Below, piece by piece: positions 24,075-33,896 of a DNA stretch of 64,000 nucleotides (its first letter is position 1; the number at the start of each line of letters is the position of its first letter). This stretch comes from Nemertoderma westbladi. Taxonomy: Eukaryota; Xenacoelomorpha; Nemertodermatida; Nemertodermatidae. The notes beneath the pieces are model-generated. The model had not been told where the DNA came from. It worked only from the letters and a program-made list of their open reading frames with translations, and ran no database searches. Position numbers and translations under genes: made by a program. Location of the stretch: positions 1 to 64,000 of the forward strand of contig JAUCBJ010001484.1 of assembly GCA_032718475.1 (NCBI GenBank), in the 5' to 3' direction.

Positions 24075-27000
24075 AATGAAGATGCTCTTTCCTCTCGTAT
24101 TAATCTAATTAATTTGGATATGCCCCCACACTCTGGTGTCAGCGAAGATTCCAGGGGTCTGGAGAACAGATGGTCCATCGATTATGTAGACAAGGACCCG
24201 CGAGGCCAATACCTCGGTCAGAGCACCTACATACATCTCAAAGAGTTATTCTCACCCAACGGCGTTGGTAGTAACGCCCAGTCCCAGAGTCTGGAGGACA
24301 TCCGTCGCAGTTTGTTCCCGGATAAACCATCGAGGAATCTGATTTTCTCCGAGGATTCGGGGCGTCGGCATTCCACTGACCCTATCCCCGTCTCTGTAGC
24401 CAATCAGGACGTCGCCCCACATTCCGGACTCAAGCTAGACCCCGCATTGTTGAATAAGTCCTGGTCGGGTTACCCCGAGGCTTCCTCGTGTCAGCCCAGC
24501 AGTACGTTTTTTCCTACTTACGTTGTCGCGAAAACTACTGCCAGTCGCGACGACGAATTGCCTAAGGATTCAACCGCCTTCCCTCCTTCTCGTGTTCAAG
24601 AATTAATATCTCGATGGGAGATTAATACGCCGCCCAACGCTGCCGGTATCGTTTCCAATGCATTACCTCCTCGACAAACTTCCAAATCTGAATCTTTCCA
24701 AAAGCCTCGTAAAATCTCCACACCATCTGACTCAAAGTCATTCACAGAAATCCCAAATATCTCTTATGGAGAACCTGAGTCCAAGATTCGATTATCGAAA
24801 TCAGCGTTGTCATTAATTTTAGAATCGGAAAGTAACAAACGCAAACCACGAGCTCCAACTCCAATTCCGCGATCCATCAAAGAAATCGGAACGATTTTTA
24901 AACTCCTGGCGAAGAAGAAAGGTGCTTCCAATCACCAACGTTTCCCGGCGAATTCGCCCGATATAGAACAAATGTATTTCGATAAACCGTTAAGTAAAAC
25001 CGCTCCGACTTCCCCTTCGGGGGATCCACCTCCATCGACGGCGATTTATCCTAAAGATCAACTCCCTAGTTACGATCCTCGGGATTGCGATCCTAGTAAA
25101 CCGACTCTCAACGTGCGGGAGAGAATTAATCTGGTCCCGTCCTCGTCCAATAACAGCTCAGAGAGTAGTCCGGCGACGGCGCTCATCCGTAGCCACCCGA
25201 CGCCGCCCCACTCGGCGGCGTTGAGTGCGGGCCGATCCGCGGGGCCCTGCAGCAAACAGTTGGCGAAGCGGCGAGTCCCGAACGCGACCCACTCGGTCGG
25301 CGAGCCGTCCGACTCGAGTTCCAGCAGTAGGAATCGCCGGAAACTCAACGACGATATGCGATGGTTGTCTCCCATCGGGGTTATTCCGTCCGAGTTGTTT
25401 CCCCCCGAACCTCCTAGGAATGTGGCTGCTGATAAAATCAGACCAACAGAGAGTGATGTTGTTACCAAAGTTGGTGTTAATTCAACCAAATTGGATGTCG
25501 CAACCACTCCAATACCTTGATGCCGATATTAACAAAGAAGATAATGATACTATTAAAGTTGGTGCTAATTCTACTGAAATGGATCCTGGTTCTACCAAAG
25601 TTCTTGCTAATTATATCACGGTAGTTGCAGGTTCTACAACGATGGATCCCGAATCTACCAAAGTGGTTACCAATTCTTCCACTCATGTTGCCAATTCTTC
25701 CGAACTTATTGCTGATTCTTCCAAACTGGCTTCCCGTCCCATGAAATTAGGCGCCGATACTACATTAACGGATCAAGGTAAATCTGTATCGCCGATTCTC
25801 CTTGTTTCGGATGATGTTGGTTATAACGAATCCAAAACTCGCGGTGAAAACGATATAAATAATAGACTAATCGCTTCGGTTCGCGATAATCATGTCGTCC
25901 GATCTTGTTAATAATCGGGATACGGAACCGGTTTCTAATAGTGTGCACCGCGGACGGCGTGATTCCCGGAGCGGCGAGATACTAAGTGTCGATATGGCGC
26001 TGTTCAATACCCTGGCTAGCGCGCCGACTCCTACTGACGACTCCCCACACAAACCCTACGATGGTGTCAGCTTGGTAACAACTGTCAATCAAATGAAAGA
26101 CCATTCCAGTGCCGACGAATCACCGAACTCCACTAACATTGTAGATCGGTCCCCTCATTCTAAATATCCAAGTTTACAAGATTTCAATGGTATAGGGTTG
26201 AATGATATCAATAAAGATTTGGTAATTAATTCGTCTGTAATTTCACCTTGCAGTAATGTTGTTAACAATAATTCCAAGAATAGAATTGACAGTGGCATTG
26301 ATACTTTAAGGTCGGTGGAGGAAAAAAGAAGCACATTGGCTTTGAAGCTTAAAGAACTGAGTGACGCTTTGGTCCCTGTAATGGCAACGCAGATCGGGCG
26401 TCAGACTGGGTATAGTTACAACGATGCGAAGATTACCAATGAAGGTGTGAATAGGGAGATCTTGCCGACAGATAAAGGTGTGGATGTACCGCAGACGAAC
26501 AGTGAGAGCGCCTGGGAAGATAATTTGACGTTTAGTAACAACAGTTTAGCGCCTCCTCATCATTTTGTCCCGTCGTTATTTAGCGGTAAAGAAGAAAATA
26601 AGTACCAGGATAGCTCGACTCGGCAATCGGAATCTCATGCGAATTCTACCGATAAATCTAGTCTTGATCATCATATTGATATCTTGAAGAAGGAAAAATT
26701 GAACTCTTCCGCAGAGATAATTGGTAATCTTGTCGATCGTATTGATTTAGTTGGTGTTCTGAGCGCGGCCACCAGACGCAATCGGGCGGCACGCGAGTTT
26801 GCGTGTTTAGCGCAGCAGAACAAATCCTTGGATTCGATTATTTTACCATATCGAGATCTTCCTCGTCCCCTTGAACCCGAGAAAGAACGTAGTGAAGGTG
26901 CTGGCGAGACTGCAGTTGACCGTCGGATTCCCAGACAAGATACAAACGACAATAGCGGTCACACATCCAGACGCTCCCGTAGTCATCATTCTACACGACA

Positions 27001-27491
27001 GAGTGGCGGTCCCAATCACAGCCGTAATGATGTTGATTTGTTAGTCAATAAAGATATCGAGTCTGCGAAAGACATTGGCGGAAGGAATTCTAGTTTACCG
27101 AGGGAAACCAGCCACTCTCCTGGTGTTTTTGCTAAAGTTAGAAAATACGTGAAGAAGTCGTCGCAGTCGTCATCGTCTGGTGAGAGGCGGTACGATCGGT
27201 ACAAACAGCGGTCGCATCTGTCGAAGTTCGACGCGAACTCGGACAGACGCGGTTCTCTCGACTCGTCCGTGGTTCTCGACGCATCCGTCGGTGTAGACAA
27301 CGGCGCGGAGGCGGTCGGGTTGAGGTCCGCTCGTCCGTGGCGACTCGAACCCGATTGCAGCACCCCGCCAGAAACTCCTCCAACCTACTCCTCCAGGGTT
27401 CGGGCCGCCGGCAGTTCTTCCCGCGCTCATCTTCCACCTGAAGCTGATGACCAGTCGGATTATCGGTCGCCACGCAGTCAACATAACCTCG
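24075..27491 (+). CDS. unknown large gene, giant exon 4 with two frameshifts
   Basis: The 3.4-kb exon starts in phase 0 (NEDALSSRINLINLDMPPH) and ends with donor AACCTCG/GTAAGA in phase 1. Frame 1 carries coding-like sequence to a TGA at 25518. The next frame carries a degenerate repeat of TKVxANSTxxD-type modules to a TAA at 25909-25911. The third frame carries the rest (SSDLVNNRDTEPVSN to SPRSQHNLG). Each shift moves reading one base downstream. The protein is Ser/Asn/Pro-rich, with basic stretches such as RSIKEIGTIFKLLAKKKG and KVRKYVKKSSQ and a possible helix LSAATRRNRAAREFACLA. Long repeat-free open frames argue for a real gene. The shifts may be assembly indels, a polymorphism or early decay. 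Confidence 0.78.
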
Positions 27492-28670
27492 GTAAGATGT
27501 CTTACGCTCTTACAGTACAGCAACTGTAGGTTTATTGTTCTGTCGCACTTTATAAATCACATTCGGGAAGTAGTTTATTGTTATTTATTTTTGGTACCAT
27601 TCACTTAACATAATTTCATATTCAATGGAGGTCATTTGTTTGTAATATTTTCACTCTTGATATTTTTTGTCTCATATTTAATTTTTCCGCACATTTTATT
27701 AAATCTGGCTGATAATTAATAATTCATATTTTTAGGATTACGACTCTAATTTAAAAATATTATTATTATTTTTTTCTTTTTTTTTACACTTAAACTTATA
27801 TTATACCGTATCGATCAATCGATGAGACGTATATTTCTAAATGTTTTTACCTACAAATAATAACAAATATAATATGACAGATATAAAACGACACATTTTG
27901 GTCCTCATACTGAATACATCAGAAATACAGCAGAGTGAAATATTCAATATTTGTTGCTGCAAATAATTATAATTTTTTGACTTAATAATTATTATTAATA
28001 TAATTAATTATTAAGAATTAATAACGCGATCCCAATTTATTCAATTAAGAATTAATATTTGATTTAACTTATTGATTTAACTTAATTTTGTTTATTTTAT
28101 GTTATGTAGTACAACAACTATAATTGTTACCTAATATGATTATATTTATTTTTAGGCCAACCTTGTCAAACTTTATTAGTATTATTATTAAAAATCATTA
28201 TTTTGTTGGTTTGAAAACCTTGAATATGTATAAACCTGCTCAGTCCTTATATCCATCCCTCTTTGGCAATGGCCTTTTTAACGTTTAAAATGTCCCAGTT
28301 TAATATAAAAATATACCAGCAACAATAAAAAATTTGCCAAGTTAATCTAATTCTCCGAAAATTAATTATGTGCCATTAACATTAATAATGTGTCAGTCAG
28401 TAAACTGCAGAGATGCAGAGGTCAGACTCAGTTTGAGAGCCAGCAAACCCAGGACAAGCAAGCGAATCAACTATGACTGGGAGAATCTCAGAACTGACCA
28501 ATGCTGTAAAGGATGCTTACACAGTAGAAGGTTCAAAACCGCTTTGAAGCACTTCAGTCAATGGATGAAGTCCAGTCCACCGATTCAATGTACCATGAAT
28601 ATAATAAATTATTGGTGTTTTGGGTGAATGAGTGGTTTCATATTATTATAACTTTTGTTGGGCACAGCTT
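27492..28670 (+). other. intron 4, first part: no feature
   Basis: Very AT-rich intronic sequence. Small open frames near 28370-28770 show no recognised similarity; the last overlaps a SINE. Confidence 0.6.
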
Positions 28671-28765
28671 TTGCAAAGTCGGCAATGACATCCAGGTGGG
28701 ATCGAACTGGTGTCCTCCGAGTTGGAAGTCTGACGCTCTATCCATTCAGCTAGCGGCTCAGGTAG
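28671..28765 (-). mobile_element. tRNA-derived SINE head
   Basis: On the minus strand the sequence has a polymerase III A-box-like TAGCTGAATGGATAGAGCG (28735-28753) and a B box AGTTCGATCCCA (about 28697-28708), the layout of a tRNA-derived SINE. The ends do not pair into an acceptor stem, so it is not a working tRNA gene. It shares about 75 bp with the plus-strand copy at 29553. Confidence 0.8.
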
Positions 28766-29549
28766 GGATGTGAGTCAGGAAGTAAGCAAATGACATACTT
28801 CCGGGAATTTTCTATTTTATTAATTTATTGTAAAGTTTACTTTTAATGGTAAATGTTTACAGAAATGCCCCCTTATTAATTACATAAAATAGTAATAATG
28901 AGATTTTAACTAAAATTGTGATTGTGACTTTGTGTTTTGTCAATTTCATTATATTAACTAGATGTTTTATATTATTGAACGCAATTTTGGAAATTAATAC
29001 ATTTTTAATGTTATCTCTTTAAAATTTAAAACCTGCTATTTTGCCAGTTTATATGCACATTCTGAAAACATATAAGAAAAATGGACAAGTAGAGTAAACA
29101 CTAGTAACAAGTTATTCCTGCTTAGTGGTTCGGTGTCTTGGCTCTTGTGGTCGTAGCTACGAGTGAAGTATACTTTTCCGGAAATTACCTTGAAAAAACA
29201 TATTTCGGGAAACGCACATCCCTAGGCTCGTGTATAAGGTAGATTTAAGCAATTTAAGTCGTCATGTCCTCCCATCCGTCTTTCAATACCAATACCTGTG
29301 CTCGCTCAATCCTGCTGGACTTGGCCACTCATTCACTCAACACACCAATAATAAGTTATAAAATATACCGGTCGGCATTTCTATATGGGTGTAACTGCCC
29401 TACCTAAATTAATAGCTAGAGTGTATAATGTACTGTAGAGTTGAGCACAGTGGCAGCAGATGATGGTATTGACTGTTGGGAGACCACGAGGAGGTAAATT
29501 GCAGACATACAAATTATCAGATAGTATTTCCAGGTCTATCTTTTACTTG

Positions 29550-29640
29550 ATCAGCGAGCTGAATGGTTAGAGCGTCAGACTTCCAACCCGGATGTCACCA
29601 GTTCGATCCCACCTGGATGTCATTGCCGACTTACAAGACA
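29550..29640 (+). mobile_element. tRNA-derived SINE head, second copy
   Basis: A box GAGCTGAATGGTTAGAGCG and B box AGTTCGATCCC (29600-29610) match the minus-strand copy at 28671-28765, including the downstream TGGATGTCATTGCCGACTT. The two form an inverted pair about 0.8 kb apart inside intron 4. Confidence 0.8.
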
Positions 29641-29849
29641 AGAGTATATAAGAATGTGAAAAAAGCCCGCAATTAATCAGCCAAGAGGCATATTCCCGAG
29701 AAACCCAAACGAAAACAGTGCTCCTTGGCAAGACTCTGGGGTTACTTGTAAGAGAGAATATCTTTCGATAGCCTGCAAGTAAAAACCAACAGCCGAAAAC
29801 ATCAACAAGATTATGAAAGCTAAGTAAGATCTTAAATTAGCAGCCAGGA

Positions 29850-31097
29850 GAGTTCATGGAGAAATTACAACTGCTCACATACAGCAACAGTCAATACTTA
29901 CTTGGCAAACTGTAAATAAGGTATCTGGTCGGAAAAGTTGTGCAAAGGGGCGCCTCAAAGCCGATAATGTTTGCAACCGGATGAAAAGGGGAAAAGCCAC
30001 CGCCACTTTGGACTAAAGGTCAACTAAAGCCTCTCCCCAAGAAAGGAGACCTCGGTATACCAACAAACTATCGTGGGATCTGTCTGCTTGTGGTAGCTGA
30101 CAAAATATACAATAAAATGATTCTATATAGGATTAGGCCTCACATGGAGAAACTACTGCGTAAGAGCCAAAACGGATTTCGACCAAATAGATCAACAATA
30201 GCTCAGATACTTGCACTACGGAGACTGATTGAAGGAATTAAGTCAAAGAATCTCCCCGCAGTCATGACTTTTGTGGACTTCAAGAAGGCATTCGACTCCA
30301 TCCATAGAGGTAAAATGCTTGAAATCCTAAGAGCTTATGGAATACCAGAAGTCATTGTTGCTGGCATTGGATTGTTATATTGTGACACAGAAGCGCAGGT
30401 ACTCTCACCAGATGGTGAAACTGAGTTTTTCTCAATCCTGGGTGGCGTACTGCAAGGTGACACATTAGCACCATTACTATTTGTAATTGTACCGGATTAC
30501 GCAATGAGGACGGCCACAAAGAGTGAAGATCTGGGATTCACACTTCAAGAACGCAGAAGTAGTAGATATCCGGCAACTATACAGTCACATACACCGACTT
30601 TTCGGATGACATCGCCCTGCTCTCTAATACGCTAGCAGATGCACAGCTTCTACTAAATAAATTGGAGAGGGCTGCGCTGAGGTTGGATTGCATATAAATG
30701 CTACCAAGACCGAATTCGTGACTTTTAATGTTAATGGAAACTTGACAACAATTCATAATAATCAACAAAGGAAGGTTGACTACTTCCATACCTTGGGTCA
30801 TGGGAGAGACCCGAGAGAGTAGCAAAAAGGTCATAGAGGTTAGGAAACCAAAGGCTTGGGTAGCTCTATCAAAAATGGATACCACTGGAGTGGGCACTGC
30901 TCGAGAAGTAAACATGAGGTTATAACAGATCTACGTTTCTGGCAACGAGCATAAGGAAAGCATAGCCGTGGACGACCAGCTGTGGCATATAGACCAACTT
31001 GAAAGGGATTCTGGACTTAATAGAAACGAAATTGCGACAACTATAGAGAATCGGGAAGCCTGGAAGGATCTCATTTCCACAGTTCGCTCGACCTAGT
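29850..31097 (+). mobile_element. RTE-like LINE remnant (reverse transcriptase), degenerate
   Basis: A 5'-truncated LINE in intron 4, in sense orientation. A linker (LTWQTVNKVSGRKS near 29910) leads into RT: NYRGICLL near 30070, QNGFRPNRSTIAQILALRRL near 30160, TFVDFKKAFDSIHRGKM near 30265 and GVLQGDTLAPLLF near 30445. A one-base shift between about 30540 and 30590 moves the catalytic motif to another frame, where it reads FSDD at 30599 rather than FADD. Further shifts follow before the C-terminal tail LNRNEIATTIENREAW near 31020 and a stop at 31094. It is inactive. The clade is inferred from motif wording. Confidence 0.88.
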
Positions 31098-31275
31098 AGT
31101 TGTAGTAGTGTCAGTAAAATTATAATTATTCAATTTTAATATTTTATGCCATTTTCCTTTAAAATGTTCCACGTTCATAAAAGGTGGATTCCGTGAGTAA
31201 ATATTGTTTAATTAATTTTCACTTGCATTACTCATTTTTCTATAAGTAAATAAAATGCTTTATTTCCCGTTGCAG

Positions 31276-31411
31276 GTAATATTGCAGTTGATTACTATGT
31301 TCACAGTGATTATTGTTTGGATTCCAATGGATCCCAATGGGATTCCTCGACAATGGGACCCAAACCTCCGCCTCGCCCCAAAGACGCACCTCCCTCCTGC
31401 GTATCAGCCAG
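31276..31411 (+). CDS. unknown large gene, exon 5
   Basis: Acceptor TTCCCGTTGCAG; donor TCAGCCAG/GTGGGT. With one base from exon 4 (phase 1) the exon opens GNIAVDYYVHSDYCLDSNG and continues to a proline-rich segment MGPKPPPRPKDAPPSC, which could bind an SH3 domain (PPPRPK). It ends in phase 2, matching exon 6. It lies just downstream of the LINE remnant. The phase agreement on both sides and the composition support it. Confidence 0.82.
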
Positions 31412-32703
31412 GTGGGTTGAAACTCTCGTGTATGTATATGTAATTAAATAAATTCGAGATCATACCTCTCCAACCCCCCCCCCCCCCCCCCCCCCCCCTC
31501 CACAATTATAATTGTAGTTTTCATAATTTCTAAAATATACTGCCAGGTCTTTAAAATTTTAAATTCATTACATTAAGCATTACATTAATCATTACATTGA
31601 CGCCCGCACCCACCCCATCCCACCATTTTTTGTAACACTGAAACAAACACAGTTGAGAATGTGAATATTATGACGTTTTCTATTTTTGATGGAATGTATA
31701 CGAGTTGCACCAGGCGTATCAAACTTGTATTTTTCGGAGCTGTGTGCAAAATTTGGTGCCAGCACGAAATTTAGAAAATCCATTCAATAGTTCAATTGGT
31801 TGTGACAACTTATTTCTCGCATTTTAGAGATTTATGGGGGTTCTGAATTCAATGGAATAAATAATTATCTAACTAAAACATCTCAAACTTGTTTTTTTCG
31901 GGACTGAAAATTGCATTAAGAGTTCCTAAACTTTTATTTTTCGGAGGTGGGTGAAAATTTTTGTGCCAGCACCAAATTTTTGTAAATAATCAAATCGATC
32001 AATATATATTAGATAGTATCATTTTGTTTCTTGTATTATACGGGTTTATGGGATTAATGAATCCGATGGAATCAATAAAAACAGCACTGGACATCTCAAA
32101 CTTGTACTTTTTGGTGATGGGTACGAAATTTGGTGCTAGCACCAAAATTTACCATATTACGCCCTAGAATACGAGTAGCAATGATCTGGCAAATTAGAAA
32201 TGTATTCCATTAGAATCAGCGCCCCAGAAAACGTGAAATTATGAATTTATAGCATCGTATAAGTGAATTAAAAAATTTGTACTCAAACTAAAAGTTATGG
32301 TTATTTGTTTTTTTAATTTTTTGCCTACGTAGAGGATTAAAACAGCCATTTATAGTAATCATATCAATTTTAAATATTTTACATTGGATTCTGCGCCCCA
32401 GAAAACATACGTATTGAAAAAAGTATTAGCTGAAAATTGTAACTTTCAAATTTGTTGAAAATTGTTTACCACTTGAAATTTTGGTACTGCAAAAACCACC
32501 CCTGTACATTTTTTCGAAAATCTTTTTGGTCGGATTTGGCCAAGTGAATTCTACGTACAAACCAAAAATCAGACGTTTTCGTTAAAATTTGTAGATGTTA
32601 TGTATTTGTACAACCCGCTGTATTTGTACAACCCGCGGTATTTGTACAACATCTTATAGCTTTTAAATAAAAGGTACTGATGGTTATTAAACATTTGTTG
32701 CAG
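31412..32703 (+). other. intron 5 of the unknown gene
   Basis: 1.3-kb intron with a C25 run at 31474-31498 and a diverged tandem repeat at about 31700-32165. Ends AAACATTTGTTGCAG. Confidence 0.75.
31700..32165. repeat. diverged tandem repeat, about three copies of 170-215 bp
   Basis: The block CATCTCAAACTTGT, a TTTTTCGG-like segment and then TTTGGTGCCAGCACGAAATT recurs near 31715, 31930 and 32090 with many substitutions. The copies are old. Function unknown. Confidence 0.7.
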
Positions 32704-32821
32704 ACGGAAGCGCTACAAGCCGGCGTCCCCTCATCCATTTCTTCGCAGACCGTTTCAAACAAGCCCAATTACCTCACCGTCCAACCAATCTTCCACAACA
32801 GTACAGCAATCTCATCGATAA
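32704..32821 (+). CDS. unknown large gene, terminal coding exon
   Basis: The acceptor at 32701-32703 joins in phase 2, giving RRKRYKPASPHPFLRRPFQ and then a Ser/Thr/Gln-rich tail ending VQQSHR with TAA at 32819-32821. The strongly basic start (RRKRYK, LRRPF) could be a nuclear localisation or lipid/actin-binding patch; this is inference. The tail is short and disordered, a plausible natural C-terminus. Confidence 0.8.
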
Positions 32822-33896
32822 ATCGCTCAGATAAAGTAGTTTCCTTCTCATTTCAGATTTACGGCCTTGTGTTTCTGCAAATCTCTAATATTCCGTAAAT
32901 ATTGTTACATTTAATACTTTTTCTGGTGTTTTAGGTTACTAAGTATATATTTTTGAATTCACTTTTTTATTGTGAAATTGTCGATAAATATGTAGGACCT
33001 GTTATACCGTTTATGTAACTTTCATGGTGTATAATGTACAACTTTACAGGATTACAGTACCAGTAAGAGTTAATTGATTAGCCGAACCAATTGAGGCACA
33101 TGAGGTGGCATGCAAAGTAACTTATTTAGAACCAGAATTGTTACACACCTATTTTTCAGGTAATTTGCGGTCGGTCATTTTAAATCATCACATAAGTTGA
33201 CTTCCACCAGCTGGTTTCCTCAATAGAAACTTTACTTGAACACGAAACGGTTTATATTATTAATCTACATCGCGCCTAATATTGTTCCAAAGCAGTCGGA
33301 TTAAGTTTATTAGTCAAGATTGCATGGTCTTCCAGAATTATGCCGTTAAAAAGATAAATTACCGCGTGTTTTCCAAACGAAACGTGTGTCAAGCTGAAAG
33401 GATTGCTTGTGGTACAAACAAAAATATAGGTAGAAGCAAGTATAGAAGTAAGTAAAGAAGGCATGTTACTTTATATTTATTAGAATAGAATCAATCATGT
33501 AAAGTTATATTCAACTTTACTGCGTTGAAATTACAACGGAGTGAAGTAATAAGTGTTTTATTGGAATAATTAATATGATTAATGAATAAGTCATTCGGTG
33601 CGGAATTATGTAGATTAAACTGTCCTATTATTTATTTTAAAAGCAATTTATTTTAACTGGTTTAACACTGTTAGTCTTTTCTGATGTGTATATATATTTT
33701 ATGTAATGTATATGGTAAATAACTTATTTCATTTATCAATCAAACAATGCTGCTTAAATACGTTTATTTATTACTATTGTTTTAGTGTTTTGTGCGTAAT
33801 TTTATTTTGGTAGAAGTTTTTATTGTTTTATTTTAATATAATAATATATTTTCTTCTGATTTTGGCCTAAACACTTTTTTAAAATAATTATATTAC
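32822..33896. other. 3' flank of the unknown gene
   Basis: AT-rich sequence, presumably the 3' UTR and downstream DNA. No canonical AATAAA stands out. A small minus-strand open frame at 33276-33464 has no supporting evidence. Confidence 0.5.

Larger units (their letters stand above)
16617..32821 (+). other. gene locus: large disordered protein of unknown family, six coding exons
   Basis: Six exons join with matching GT-AG sites and phases: 16617-16793, 20377-20613, 22928-23384, 24075-27491, 31276-31411 and 32704-32821. They code for roughly 1,500 residues, provided two frameshifts in exon 4 are bridged. The product is rich in Ser, Asn, Asp and Pro, with basic patches and proline clusters and no recognised folded domain, signal peptide or membrane segment. 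It may be a cytoplasmic scaffold, but this is inference. One giant internal exon followed by two short terminal exons recalls the NHS/GUK-holder family architecture; no diagnostic motif was recognised, so no name is given. The start may lie upstream of the window's repeats. No convincing AATAAA was found after the stop. Confidence 0.82.

Noticed and set aside
25070-27523. Minus-strand frames opposite exon 4
   Set aside because: Shadows of the plus-strand coding exon; splice phases and composition support the plus strand.
28671-29640. Functional tRNA genes
   Set aside because: A and B boxes are present but the ends do not form an acceptor stem and both copies share non-tRNA tails; they are SINEs.
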